A stretch of 35,811 bases of DNA from Bacteroidia bacterium. GTDB taxonomy: Bacteria > Bacteroidota > Bacteroidia > Bacteroidales > F082. The DNA lies in assembly GCA_030537295.1 (NCBI GenBank), contig JAUNNU010000014.1:1-35811 (forward strand). Reading direction: 5' to 3'. Under the pieces are notes generated by a model. It worked only from the letters and a program-made list of their open reading frames with translations, ran no database searches and was not told the origin of the DNA. This document shows, piece after piece, positions 15,430 through 22,849 of the stretch. Both the position numbers and the translations under genes were made by a program. The number at the start of each line of letters is the position of its first letter. Positions within the stretch are counted from its first letter, which is position 1.

Positions 15430-15849
15430 ATGGAGACAGTAATAATGGAAAAGAAACACATCACAGCGCACATCGAATGCGGCAGCGACGGCTGGTATTC
15501 GGTTTATCACAACGAAGACCTCCCATTCGGATTCTTCGGCGAGGGGAGGACGGTAAGGGCGGCCAAGGAGGATTTTCTCGCCACCTTCGAGGAATTCAGA
15601 AAAGACCATCTCGAAGAGACCGGCGAGAACGTGGAGGCGGAATTTGATTTCATTTATGACGCTTCGGCATTCCTCCAGCATTACAAGAACATTCTGACAC
15701 TTTCAGGATTGTCAAAAATGACAGGCATCAACAAGGTGCAGCTTTCACAGTATGTGAGAGGCTTGCGCCATCCGTCGCCCCGCACGCAGGAGCGCATAAA
15801 GGCCGGGGTGCAGCGGTTCGCACAGGAACTGAGCCGCGCAATGGCATGA
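15430..15849 (+). CDS. hicB: HicB antitoxin with HTH domain
   Basis: About 139 residues. The N-terminal half has the degenerate RNase H-like HicB fold (AHIECGSDGWYSVY; then FGEGRTVRAAKEDFLATFEEF). The C-terminal half carries a helix-turn-helix (LSKMTGINKVQLSQYVRGLRHP) that should bind the operator upstream of hicA. HicB neutralises HicA by direct binding. The start at 15430 is chosen; 15445 (MEKKHIT) is an alternative, and an upstream in-frame ATG at 15394 would overlap hicA. A strong terminator follows at 15891. Confidence 0.88.
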   Translation: METVIMEKKHITAHIECGSDGWYSVYHNEDLPFGFFGEGRTVRAAKEDFLATFEEFRKDHLEETGENVEAEFDFIYDASAFLQHYKNILTLSGLSKMTGINKVQLSQYVRGLRHPSPRTQERIKAGVQRFAQELSRAMA

Positions 15850-15890
15850 CCTTTCTTTGACAAAAAAGGAGTACTCACACGCGGACAACG

Positions 15891-15928
15891 GATCCCCGTG
15901 CCTGTCATGGCCGGGGATCTTTCCTTTC
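15891..15928 (+). terminator. Terminator of hicAB
   Basis: Perfect 8-bp stem GATCCCCG (15891-15898) with CGGGGATC (15912-15919), followed by TTTCCTTTC. Confidence 0.72.
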
Positions 15929-15957
15929 AAATTGAAAATCCAAATTAAATTTCAACC

Positions 15958-15994
15958 TGCAACGCAACTTGCATCAAAATAATGTGTATCTTTG
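15958..15994 (+). promoter_or_regulatory. Promoter and operator of the DinJ/YafQ-like pair
   Basis: A TATCTTTG -7 box lies at 15987-15994. An inverted repeat TGCAA (15958-15962) and TTGCA (15969-15973) sits just upstream and could bind the antitoxin. The late-type TGTCA is absent from the expected position. Confidence 0.6.
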
Positions 15995-16027
15995 CAGCTC
16001 ATTGACAAATTAAAAAAATTCAAAACT

Positions 16028-16243
16028 ATGGCAACTTATACTGTAACCATAAACGAAAGGACCTGCTCCGGCAGGGAGCTGGTAATGCGACTCAGCAACA
16101 TGCCGGAAATAAAGTTCGAGAAGATGACAGCGAAAAAAAGGAAAAGCGGTCTCGACGAGGCTCTCGAAGACGTGAGGGCAGGACGCGTCACCGAATACGA
16201 AAGCGTTGACGATCTGTTCGAAAAACTGGGGATTGATGTATAG
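16028..16243 (+). CDS. RelB/DinJ-type antitoxin
   Basis: A 71-residue protein starting MATYTVTINERTCSG. The layout is typical of small antitoxins paired with YafQ/RelE toxins in Bacteroidales: a short strand-like N-terminus, then a flexible Lys-rich middle, then a helix ending LDEALEDVRAGRVTEYESVDDLFEKLGI. It overlaps the toxin gene by 8 bp and is placed first, as usual for RelBE-type pairs. It should bind the toxin through its C-terminal part and repress the shared promoter with its N-terminal part. The ATG at 16028 follows the predicted start of transcription by about 25 bp. Confidence 0.78.
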   Translation: MATYTVTINERTCSGRELVMRLSNMPEIKFEKMTAKKRKSGLDEALEDVRAGRVTEYESVDDLFEKLGIDV

Positions 16244-16517
16244 GATAAAGACTTCAAGGAAATTCGACAGGGCTCTTGTTGTATGCAGCAAAAGAGGCTA
16301 TGACATGAAAACAGTCAAAAACGCGTTGGAAATCCTTGCGGAAAAAGGAGAGCTCCCGCCGGAATACAAGACGCACAAACTCATCGGCGAATACAAGGGC
16401 TGCCTCGAATGCCACCTGAAACCCGACTGGGTGATGATTTGGGAGAAACACGAGAACGAACTCGTCATGCTTATGGTAAACACAGGCACTCACACAGATG
16501 TTTTCAAGAAATATTGA
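16236..16517 (+). CDS. YafQ/RelE-family mRNA interferase toxin
   Basis: This 93-residue protein matches the YafQ pattern of the RelE/ParE superfamily: a basic N-terminal helical part (RIKTSRKFDRAL), HKLIGEYKGCLECHLKPDWVMIWE in the middle, and MLMVNTGTHTDVF at the end, with the His residues and the terminal Phe expected for the active site. Such toxins cleave mRNA on the ribosome. The ATG at 16236 overlaps the antitoxin stop and is preferred to upstream in-frame starts. It is the second toxin-antitoxin pair in 1.4 kb. Confidence 0.86.
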   Translation: MYRIKTSRKFDRALVVCSKRGYDMKTVKNALEILAEKGELPPEYKTHKLIGEYKGCLECHLKPDWVMIWEKHENELVMLMVNTGTHTDVFKKY

Positions 16518-16632
16518 CCTCCGTCATACGTGAAAGCGGCGCACGCCCGCTTTATTCTCCGCCTGTAACCGGTTACAGTAACCGGTCACAAATCCCCCCG
16601 GAAAATTTTTTTCAAAAAAATGAAAAAAAATG

Positions 16633-16662
16633 TTGCACATATCAAAAAACACCGTATCTTTG
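16633..16662 (+). promoter_or_regulatory. Host-type promoter of the 16870-17895 operon
   Basis: TTG at 16633-16635 and TATCTTTG at 16655-16662 with 19 bp between them fit the Bacteroidetes -33/-7 consensus. No TGTCA is found at the late-promoter distance, so this unit is probably not late-controlled. Confidence 0.7.
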
Positions 16663-16873
16663 CAGCGTTCAAGAAATGGTAGTAAACTACTTCGCACGGG
16701 CAGCGGTCAAATGCTCGAATTAACTCCGGGCATTTTTTAATGCCCGAAAGAAACAAAGACCTCGCGGTCGCCTTTGCGTGAAATTATTTGCTCTGCGGAG
16801 TGATACCATTTCTTGAACAGCGCATCGGCGGCCGCTTTTTTTGCCGCCATAACAAAAAATGTTCAAGAAATGG
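16663..16873 (+). ncRNA. Switch-like 5' leader RNA
   Basis: A 15-base segment at 16804-16818 is perfectly complementary to 16667-16681, closing a roughly 150-base structure. The same segment is also complementary over 13 bases to 16861-16873, which holds the start codon of the first gene (ATG at 16870). The two pairings exclude each other. Smaller hairpins lie inside (16727-16746, CGGGCAT/ATGCCCG; 16754-16776; 16791-16800) and between antisense and gene (16827-16848, GGCGGC/GCCGCC). This is the layout of a translation-control switch; a free 6S-like hairpin RNA is an alternative. Confidence 0.6.
16676..16723 (+). CDS. Possible 15-aa leader peptide
   Basis: An ATG inside the first copy of the repeated start-codon sequence opens a frame reading MVVNYFARAAVKCSN and then a stop, followed 3 bp later by the CGGGCAT/ATGCCCG hairpin. 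Because its start sequence is the same 13 bases as at the real gene start (16870), ribosomes that initiate on one should be able to initiate on the other. Translation here would melt the leader stem and release the antisense segment. There is no coding signature beyond the frame itself. Confidence 0.3.
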   Translation: MVVNYFARAAVKCSN

Positions 16874-17229
16874 AAAACAGAAAGAAGACAGCCGGAGAGA
16901 CGGCGAGAGAGAGGCGGAGCCTCACACCAGCACAGATGGAAAACCTCGTGAGGGTGTCATGCGAAATCAGCGAAATCAACAGTGCCATTAAAAACGTCCA
17001 TCCCGAGAACGGTTACAAAAAAACCGTCATTCTTCGCGGCGGACACGGTGAGGTGGCGGTCACGTCGCACAGCGACATGAATCCCGTCCGCGACATGAAC
17101 GGCGATCCGATGGTCACAATCCACGACCCGCAGTTCTTCGAGCTTATAGCACAGTATTTCAACGACAAAAAAACCTTGCTTGTAGAGGAGATTGAAGCGA
17201 TAATGAGTGAGGAAGGAGGTGCGGAATGA
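16870..17229 (+). CDS. Hypothetical protein, first gene of switch-led operon
   Basis: This 119-residue protein begins MENRKKTAGETARERRSLTP. The basic N-terminus is followed by a helical part, then a beta-rich region (YKKTVILRGGHGEVAVTSH) and an acidic helix ending in EEGGAE. I do not recognise the family. The ATG lies inside the 13-base repeat that can be sequestered by the leader. Its last codons, GGAE, are encoded by the Shine-Dalgarno of the next gene. Confidence 0.62.
   Translation: MENRKKTAGETARERRSLTPAQMENLVRVSCEISEINSAIKNVHPENGYKKTVILRGGHGEVAVTSHSDMNPVRDMNGDPMVTIHDPQFFELIAQYFNDKKTLLVEEIEAIMSEEGGAE
17213..17220 (+). promoter_or_regulatory. Perfect Shine-Dalgarno 1
   Basis: AAGGAGGT, 5 bp before the ATG at 17226, is a full match to the 16S rRNA tail. 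It overlaps the 3' codons of the previous gene. Such sites are rare in Bacteroidetes, and this operon has three in a row. Confidence 0.8.
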
Positions 17230-17465
17230 GAGAGACATCGTCATATCCGAAGAGGATGACCATCATCCGCGACTGCCACTGGAGCAACAACACGGTGGTG
17301 AACGTCGAGAACAGAATTGTAGAACGTTTCCTGCGCCTGTGGGTGCGCGGCATGGGGTGGCATCTCGCCAACATGCCGAAGCGCGCGGCGGCGCAGACAA
17401 AGGAGACAGGGGCGTCGCCGAGGAAACGGCAGGTGAACAGCAGCAAGAAAGGAGGTGCGGAATGA
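17226..17465 (+). CDS. Small basic hypothetical protein, 79 aa
   Basis: The protein starts MRETSSYPKRMTIIRDCHW and is rich in Arg and Lys (WVRGMGWHLANMPKRAAAQTK). The strongly basic composition suggests nucleic-acid binding, without a recognisable motif. It overlaps the previous stop (ATGA) and ends in the same GGAE residues, again encoded by the next Shine-Dalgarno. Confidence 0.58.
   Translation: MRETSSYPKRMTIIRDCHWSNNTVVNVENRIVERFLRLWVRGMGWHLANMPKRAAAQTKETGASPRKRQVNSSKKGGAE
17448..17457 (+). promoter_or_regulatory. Perfect Shine-Dalgarno 2
   Basis: AAAGGAGGTG, 4 bp before the ATG at 17462. The surrounding bases GGAGGTGCGGAATGAG are identical to those of site 1, so the junction itself is repeated. 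Confidence 0.8.
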
Positions 17466-17770
17466 GCCGGAAATATGTATGCAGCGAAGTGATAAGCGAA
17501 TGGTTTAACGACTTCGATTGCGAGAAGGACAGCTGGGTCATCGATGAGATAATAGACGACCTGTTCAACGCCCTGGTCGACACCAACCAGCTGATGAAAG
17601 AATGCGGCGGCGGCGACCAGGCCGAGGCCCGCCTGCGCACCATCAACAAGGTGATCGTGTCGGCGCTCACCGACATGCGGCGGCTGATGAAGGAGATAGC
17701 CCGGCAGATCGAGGATGGCGACATACTCTCTATGGGCGGCAAACGCGGAGGGAAAGGAGGTGATGAATGA
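17462..17770 (+). CDS. Hypothetical helical protein, 102 aa
   Basis: The protein starts MSRKYVCSEVISEWFNDFD and reads as helical (WVIDEIIDDLFNALVDTNQLM; MRRLMKEIARQIEDGDIL). It ends in a Gly/Lys-rich tail encoded by the next Shine-Dalgarno. The frame is open far upstream, but the start at 17462 is supported by the perfect Shine-Dalgarno and the ATGA overlap. The function is unknown. Confidence 0.6.
   Translation: MSRKYVCSEVISEWFNDFDCEKDSWVIDEIIDDLFNALVDTNQLMKECGGGDQAEARLRTINKVIVSALTDMRRLMKEIARQIEDGDILSMGGKRGGKGGDE
17754..17764 (+). promoter_or_regulatory. Perfect Shine-Dalgarno 3
   Basis: AAGGAGGTGAT, 2 bp before the ATG at 17767, pairs along its whole length with the canonical 16S rRNA 3' tail. 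It is the strongest of the three. Confidence 0.8.
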
Positions 17771-17895
17771 CCAAGACTGAACTCATGACGGAGCTGTGCA
17801 CCACTGCAGCCGAAATCGAGGAGGCCAAGACGAAGCTCGACGACATCGGCCGGAAGTTGCGGCGGATCATACATGACGCAGGCGAAAGCCTGTGA
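17767..17895 (+). CDS. Small hypothetical protein, 42 aa
   Basis: The protein starts MTKTELMTELCTTAAEIEEA and is a single predicted helix or short coiled coil (AKTKLDDIGRKLRRI). The start is fixed by Shine-Dalgarno 3 and the ATGA overlap with the previous stop. It is the last gene of the operon; the terminator begins 2 bp after its stop. The function is unknown. Confidence 0.55.
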   Translation: MTKTELMTELCTTAAEIEEAKTKLDDIGRKLRRIIHDAGESL

Positions 17896-17896
17896 G

Positions 17897-17941
17897 AAGA
17901 AGGGAGCTGTCACTGCGCGGTGGCGGCTCCTTCTTATTTTT
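17897..17941 (+). terminator. Terminator overlapping late promoter P4
   Basis: The left arm AAGAAGGGAGC (17897-17907) pairs with GCTCCTTCTT (17926-17935) with one bulge, followed by ATTTTTG. The T tract is at the same time the -7 box of promoter P4, and the TGTCA box lies in the loop. One sequence thus ends one unit and starts the next. Confidence 0.75.
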
Positions 17942-17942
17942 G
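17908..17942 (+). promoter_or_regulatory. Late promoter P4 (TGTCA-N22-TATTTTTG)
   Basis: TGTCA at 17908-17912, 22 bp, TATTTTTG at 17935-17942. Downstream of the -7 box the sequence CGACCAAAA-CCAAA is shared with P1 ahead of terL. It drives the 7-kb tail operon. Confidence 0.8.
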
Positions 17943-17963
17943 CACGACCAAAAACCAAAATTT

Positions 17964-18422
17964 ATGCTGAGTCTCCAATATATAAGGCAGGTGCTGCCCG
18001 GACAGCTGGAAGGGGTGTCAGACAGCCAGATCATCGAATCGGCGGCTGGCTACGACGGCATCGTGGCCCTCGTGCAGACAAAGGGGCTGCCGACAGCCGT
18101 GGTGCTTGAACACAACGATGTGGGCGAGTTCTCGTTCCGTCCGGGCGGCTTCCTGAAGGCCTCGCAGTCGCTGTGGGTGATGCGCATGGTCGGACGCGAC
18201 GCCGACCGCCGCGCCGTGCAGGACGAGTGCGCCGCGCTGATGAAGCGCATCCTCTCGGTCTTCGCGGCCCGGGGCGACGACGCACAGCTCGCCGGATGGG
18301 AGTGGAACTCCGTGCCCTACGGCATACGCAACGCGGGGCCGAACTACACCGGCTATGAGTTCACCATGAATTTCTCCGAAGACATCGATTTGAGCTACGA
18401 TGGACAGACAGAAACTCGTTGA
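17964..18422 (+). CDS. Putative tail completion/minor tail protein
   Basis: A 152-residue protein, first gene of the tail operon under P4. It begins MLSLQYIRQVLPGQL and has a SFRPGGFLKASQSLWVMRMVG segment in the middle and a beta-rich end (WNSVPYGIRNAGPNYTGYEF). Its place before a gp10-like gene and the tape measure fits a head-tail joining or tail terminator protein, which is an inference from order only. The ATG at 17964 is chosen because upstream in-frame starts precede the promoter. It overlaps the next gene by 23 bp. Confidence 0.6.
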   Translation: MLSLQYIRQVLPGQLEGVSDSQIIESAAGYDGIVALVQTKGLPTAVVLEHNDVGEFSFRPGGFLKASQSLWVMRMVGRDADRRAVQDECAALMKRILSVFAARGDDAQLAGWEWNSVPYGIRNAGPNYTGYEFTMNFSEDIDLSYDGQTETR

Positions 18423-18780
18423 CCTGAAGGAGTGGGCCGAGATTACGGTTCAGCGTTGGGAGATGCGCATCTCGAAACTCCGTTTCCTGCCCGGACACAC
18501 CAGCGCACTCATCAACTCGTTCCGCGCCCATGTCGAGAAGGACGCCGGGGGCGACAACGGCAAGATAGCCTTCACGTTCCTTTTCTACGGCTACTACGTC
18601 GATGCGGGGGCGGGACCCGGCAGCCGAGCCCCGAAGAAATGGTTCAACAAGATCTACTGGCGCGAGTTCAACCAGCTGTCGAGGCTGCTCGCCGCCCAGT
18701 ACGGAGATGAAGCGGTTGACGGATTTATGAAATCAATAGAAAGGATCAATTACCATGGCCAAGAACACACAGGAAGCTGA
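18400..18780 (+). CDS. HK97 gp10-like tail component
   Basis: This 126-residue protein has the pattern of gp10-type tail proteins in Bacteroides phages: a helical N-terminus (LVDLKEWAEITVQRW), then LINSFRAHV, FLFYGYYVDAGAGPGS, and WFNKIYWREFNQLSRLL. Proteins of this family take part in head-tail joining. It overlaps the gene before by 23 bp and the tape measure gene by 26 bp, as expected in a compact late operon. Confidence 0.62.
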   Translation: MDRQKLVDLKEWAEITVQRWEMRISKLRFLPGHTSALINSFRAHVEKDAGGDNGKIAFTFLFYGYYVDAGAGPGSRAPKKWFNKIYWREFNQLSRLLAAQYGDEAVDGFMKSIERINYHGQEHTGS

Positions 18781-21700
18781 AGTCATCGTGACGCTTAACG
18801 GCGAACCGGCGAAAAGGGTACTCGACGAGCTTGAGAAGGAATACAAGGACCTTGAGAAAGCCGCGCTCGCCGCCTACAAGGCGGGTGATGAAGCCCTCGG
18901 CAAGAAACTCGAGAACCAGGCGCAGAAAGTGCGCAAGTCGTTTGAGGTCGCCAAGGTTGAGGCGAAGAAATTCGACGAGATAATCAAGAACATCAACTCG
19001 GCGACCCTCAAGGAGCTGAACAACGTGTCGAAGCAGCTGCGCAACGAGCTGAACAGACTCGCGCCCGGCACGCAGGCGTTCATCGACAAGACGAAGCAGC
19101 TGCAGCAGGTCAACGCACGCATCGGCATGCTGAAGCAGGGCTTCCGCGGCGTCGTCGAGGAACAGAAAAAGCTCTCGCTCAAAAGCCTGTCGGACGGCTT
19201 CAACCGATATTTCGGCATTGTCACCGCCGGCATCGGGGCGGTGACGGGGCTGTCGGTGGCCTTCCGCAAGGCGGCGCAGGCGGCGGCGGAACTCGACGAC
19301 ACCTACGCCGACGTGATGAAGACCACCGGGCTGACGCACGACGAGGTGAAGGCACTCGACGCGGAACTGATGAAACTGGACACCCGCACGTCACGAGAGA
19401 AACTGCTTCAACTTGCACGCGATGCCGGGAAGCTCGGCATCACAGGCACACAGAACGTCCTTGATTTCGTCGCGGCGGCCGACAAAATCAACGTCGCATT
19501 GGGCGAAGACCTCGGCGAAGGCGCAATCCGCAACCTCGGAAAGATTTCAGACGTGTTCGGCCTCACCGACGCGCTCGGAACAGGGGATGCACTCACAAAG
19601 GTGGGTTCGGCAATAAACGCTGTCGGACAGGCGTCAACTGCCAACGAGGCTTATCTGGTGCAATTCACACAGCGTCTGGCAGGTGCGATGGCGCAGGCGA
19701 AGATTTCGGTGGCCGACACAATCGGCTTCGCATCGGCGTTCGACCAGTCGGGAATGGCGGTCGAAATGGCTTCGACCGCCTTGCAGCAGTTCATCACCAA
19801 GATGTTCACCAACACGGCGACGTTCGCGAAATACGCCAAGATGGAGGTCGGTGACTTCACACGGCTTCTTGAAACGGACGCCAACAAGGCGATAGTCACG
19901 GTGATGAAGTCGCTGAACCAGTCCGGCGGATTCGCCGAGATGATAGGGATGTTCAAGGACATGGGCGCGGACGGAGTGCGGGCGGTCAGCGCGTTGTCGG
20001 CAGTGGCGCAGAACATCGATGCGGTGACCGAAGCGCAGGCGCTCGCCAACGTTGAGTTTGAAAAGGGGACCTCCCTCCAGCAGGAGTTCGACACAAAGAA
20101 CAACAACCTCCAGGCGCAGCTCGAGAAGGCGCGCAAGGAGTTCCACAACGCCACCATAGCTCTCGGACAGTCGCTTAACCCGGCGCTGCTGAAATCGACC
20201 AACGGCTTGACGTACATGATCAGGGCACTCTCCACATACGGCAGGGAGATAAGGAACGCCTTGATAGCGGTAGCCGCCCTGACCGTCGCGGTGAAGGCGC
20301 ACGCCATCGCACACGGCATCGCCAACGCCGTGGTGAAGACGGGGGCGGCCCTGCGGGCGACCGGCACTGTCGTGGTGAACGCTTCAAGGCTCGCCTACGC
20401 GAAGCTGACAGGTGCGACGGCGGCGGCGACGGCGGCGCAGACTGCCCTGAACACCGCAATGAGCGCGTCGGTGTTCGGCATGATAGCACTCGCGGTGACG
20501 GGTGTCACCGTGGCAATCACGAGATGGGTCAAGAACAGCCGTGAGGCGCGCGCCGAAGCACAGTACATGGAAGACATCAACAAACGCATCGCTGATTCAT
20601 ACAGCTCGGAAGCCGGACGTGTCACGGCCCTGAGCAACATAATCCATAACAACAGCCTTGCCATCGACACAAGGCGCAGGGCGTTGGCGGAACTGAACAA
20701 ACTCGTTCCGGGATACCACGCGAGCCTTACGGAGGAGGGGAAACTGATCGACGACAACACCGAAGCCCTCGACGCCTATCTCAAAAAACTCGAGATGACC
20801 ACGCGCTCCAAGATTCTGGAAGAGGAATATACCGGCGCGACATCAGAAGTGCTTCAGGCGGAAAAACTCCTGGAACAGGCACGGCAAGCCGCAGACGAGG
20901 CTCTGGTCAAAGCCGGTGGAGATAACAGGGAGACAGTCACGAAGACTGTGCCGATGACATTTGACGGCCAGCAGTTCGAACAGACGCTGACATATACAAC
21001 AGAATACGGAAGGGCGATGGAGGAAGTTTACAAGAAGACAGTAGAACTGACAAAAGCGCAGGAGAAACAGGCGGCCATAATGTCCCGCATCGGCAAGGAA
21101 GAGGTCTGGGGAGCCGGAGCCGGAGGCGTGGATGATGCCGCGACAGGCAAACCTGCCGCCGCCGACATATCCGGCATCGAGGCCGCGAATGAAATACTCA
21201 CGCAAGCACAGTTCAAACTCCTTCAGGAACGCTATCGCAAGCTCACAAAGAGCGAAAAGAATCTTGTTGACAAAGGCTACGCAGCCCTCACAGAAGAGGA
21301 GTCGCGGACGCTCAAAGACCGCTATGACCGATTTGTTGAGGCTGACAAACGTCTTGCCGACAAGCGTTACAACGACGCTGTGAAAGCCCTCGACAACCAG
21401 CAGCGCGCCGAACAGAACGAGGCGAAGCGTGGCTATCTGACGGGAGAGCTTTCGGCGGAACAGTACGAACAGCGGCTTCTTCAAATCAAAGACGAAACGC
21501 TCGCCAAGAAGCTCGAACTCGCGAAGAAGGAAGGCAGGGACACCTCGTCAATCGAACAACAGATTCTCGACCAGCAGATCGGCGCAAACAAAGCCGCATA
21601 CGACAGGCAGCTCAAGGAACTTGAGAGAGAGCAGAAGAACGAGGAGTACATTCTTCTGATGTCAAGAGCGGGGAGACTGATCACGGAAGAGGAGTTTGAG

Positions 21701-22849
21701 TCGCGTACGCTCCAGCTGAAGATGCTGTATCTTCAGAAGAGGCTCGATCTCGTCAGAGCCTCCGGCATTGACGAAACAGCCGCGCTGCAGGCGATTTTCG
21801 ACGCGCAGACCGAGGCGCAGGAACTTGCGAACAGCAAGCTTGACAAGATGAGAGAAGAAGCCGGTGCAGTCAAGGAGAAGCTCGACCCCGACTCGACGCA
21901 GGCGCAAAACCTCCAGTCGGAGCTCGACCGCCTCGAAGAGCTGCACGCCGCCAAGCTGCTGAGTGAGGAGGAGTACGAAAAGGCCGTGGCGCAGCTGCAG
22001 GAGGAGTACGCACAGGAGAGCCTCAAGAAGAAGCTTGAAAAAGCATCGGGGTACATCCAGCAGGTGCAGGGTGTCCTCAACGCCGCATCCGACTTTACGT
22101 CGGCTCTGCAGAGCGCAGAGACAGCGCAGCTGGAAGCCGAATACCAGGCTCGCCTTGCGGCTGCCGGTGACAACGCCGAGGAACGAGAGGCCATCGAGGC
22201 GGAGTACGAGCAGAAGAAATTGGACACCCAGAAGAAGTACGCCGACGTTGACATGGTGATCAACATCGCCAAGACAATAGCGTCGGGTGCCCTTGCGGCG
22301 GTGCAGTGTTTCGCGCAGCTGGGACCGGTGGCGGGGGCGGTGATGGCGGCTGTCATAGCCGGCACCACGGCGGCGGAGATAGCCACCATCGTGGCGCAGC
22401 GCAACGCCATTAAGAACGCGAGCGTCAGCGGCGGCGGCTCGGCCCAGAAAACGGGCGTGCGCACCGTCACGGGGTTCGCCGAAGGCGGCTACACGGCGGC
22501 GGCGCAGTCAGACAGCAAGCCCGTGGGCGTGGTGCACGCCAACGAATGGGTCGCCCCCGCCTGGATGGTGAGGGAAGACCCGGTGAGGTTCGCCGACCTC
22601 GAACGCTACCGCCGCACACGCCAGCGCAGCCGGGCGGGTGAACCGGGCGGGGGATTCGCCGCCGGCGGCTACACCGGCGGCGGCGCGGCCCAGAACAGCA
22701 CAACTGACGCCAAGACCATAGGGGAAGCCGTGGCGCGCGCTGTGGGCGACACCCTCACGAAGAATCCGCTGCGGTCGTATGTGGTGCGCAATGACATCAG
22801 GGAACTCGACAAACAGGATGAAAGATTCAAAAAACAGACATCGAGATGA
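18755..22849 (+). CDS. Tail tape measure protein
   Basis: At 1364 residues this is the longest gene. It opens with a coiled coil (residues 1-150), then a conserved tape-measure core with ELDDTYADVMKTTGLTHDEV and FQQ-type repeats near TALQQFITKMF, two hydrophobic segments (around residues 500-600), a long charged coiled-coil middle, a second hydrophobic segment near 1180-1220, and a Gly-rich end with GFAEGGYT and FAAGGYTGGG. These are the marks of phage tail tape measure proteins (PF10145 type). At about 0.15 nm per residue it predicts a tail near 200 nm; that is a rule-of-thumb estimate. The stop overlaps the next start (ATGA). Confidence 0.92.
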   Translation: MAKNTQEAEVIVTLNGEPAKRVLDELEKEYKDLEKAALAAYKAGDEALGKKLENQAQKVRKSFEVAKVEAKKFDEIIKNINSATLKELNNVSKQLRNELNRLAPGTQAFIDKTKQLQQVNARIGMLKQGFRGVVEEQKKLSLKSLSDGFNRYFGIVTAGIGAVTGLSVAFRKAAQAAAELDDTYADVMKTTGLTHDEVKALDAELMKLDTRTSREKLLQLARDAGKLGITGTQNVLDFVAAADKINVALGEDLGEGAIRNLGKISDVFGLTDALGTGDALTKVGSAINAVGQASTANEAYLVQFTQRLAGAMAQAKISVADTIGFASAFDQSGMAVEMASTALQQFITKMFTNTATFAKYAKMEVGDFTRLLETDANKAIVTVMKSLNQSGGFAEMIGMFKDMGADGVRAVSALSAVAQNIDAVTEAQALANVEFEKGTSLQQEFDTKNNNLQAQLEKARKEFHNATIALGQSLNPALLKSTNGLTYMIRALSTYGREIRNALIAVAALTVAVKAHAIAHGIANAVVKTGAALRATGTVVVNASRLAYAKLTGATAAATAAQTALNTAMSASVFGMIALAVTGVTVAITRWVKNSREARAEAQYMEDINKRIADSYSSEAGRVTALSNIIHNNSLAIDTRRRALAELNKLVPGYHASLTEEGKLIDDNTEALDAYLKKLEMTTRSKILEEEYTGATSEVLQAEKLLEQARQAADEALVKAGGDNRETVTKTVPMTFDGQQFEQTLTYTTEYGRAMEEVYKKTVELTKAQEKQAAIMSRIGKEEVWGAGAGGVDDAATGKPAAADISGIEAANEILTQAQFKLLQERYRKLTKSEKNLVDKGYAALTEEESRTLKDRYDRFVEADKRLADKRYNDAVKALDNQQRAEQNEAKRGYLTGELSAEQYEQRLLQIKDETLAKKLELAKKEGRDTSSIEQQILDQQIGANKAAYDRQLKELEREQKNEEYILLMSRAGRLITEEEFESRTLQLKMLYLQKRLDLVRASGIDETAALQAIFDAQTEAQELANSKLDKMREEAGAVKEKLDPDSTQAQNLQSELDRLEELHAAKLLSEEEYEKAVAQLQEEYAQESLKKKLEKASGYIQQVQGVLNAASDFTSALQSAETAQLEAEYQARLAAAGDNAEEREAIEAEYEQKKLDTQKKYADVDMVINIAKTIASGALAAVQCFAQLGPVAGAVMAAVIAGTTAAEIATIVAQRNAIKNASVSGGGSAQKTGVRTVTGFAEGGYTAAAQSDSKPVGVVHANEWVAPAWMVREDPVRFADLERYRRTRQRSRAGEPGGGFAAGGYTGGGAAQNSTTDAKTIGEAVARAVGDTLTKNPLRSYVVRNDIRELDKQDERFKKQTSR

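Noticed and set aside
16663-16850. 6S RNA gene
   Set aside because: The long closing stem and promoter-proximal 5' end resemble 6S, but the position in a prophage operon and the second start-codon copy favour a leader switch. Kept only as an alternative.
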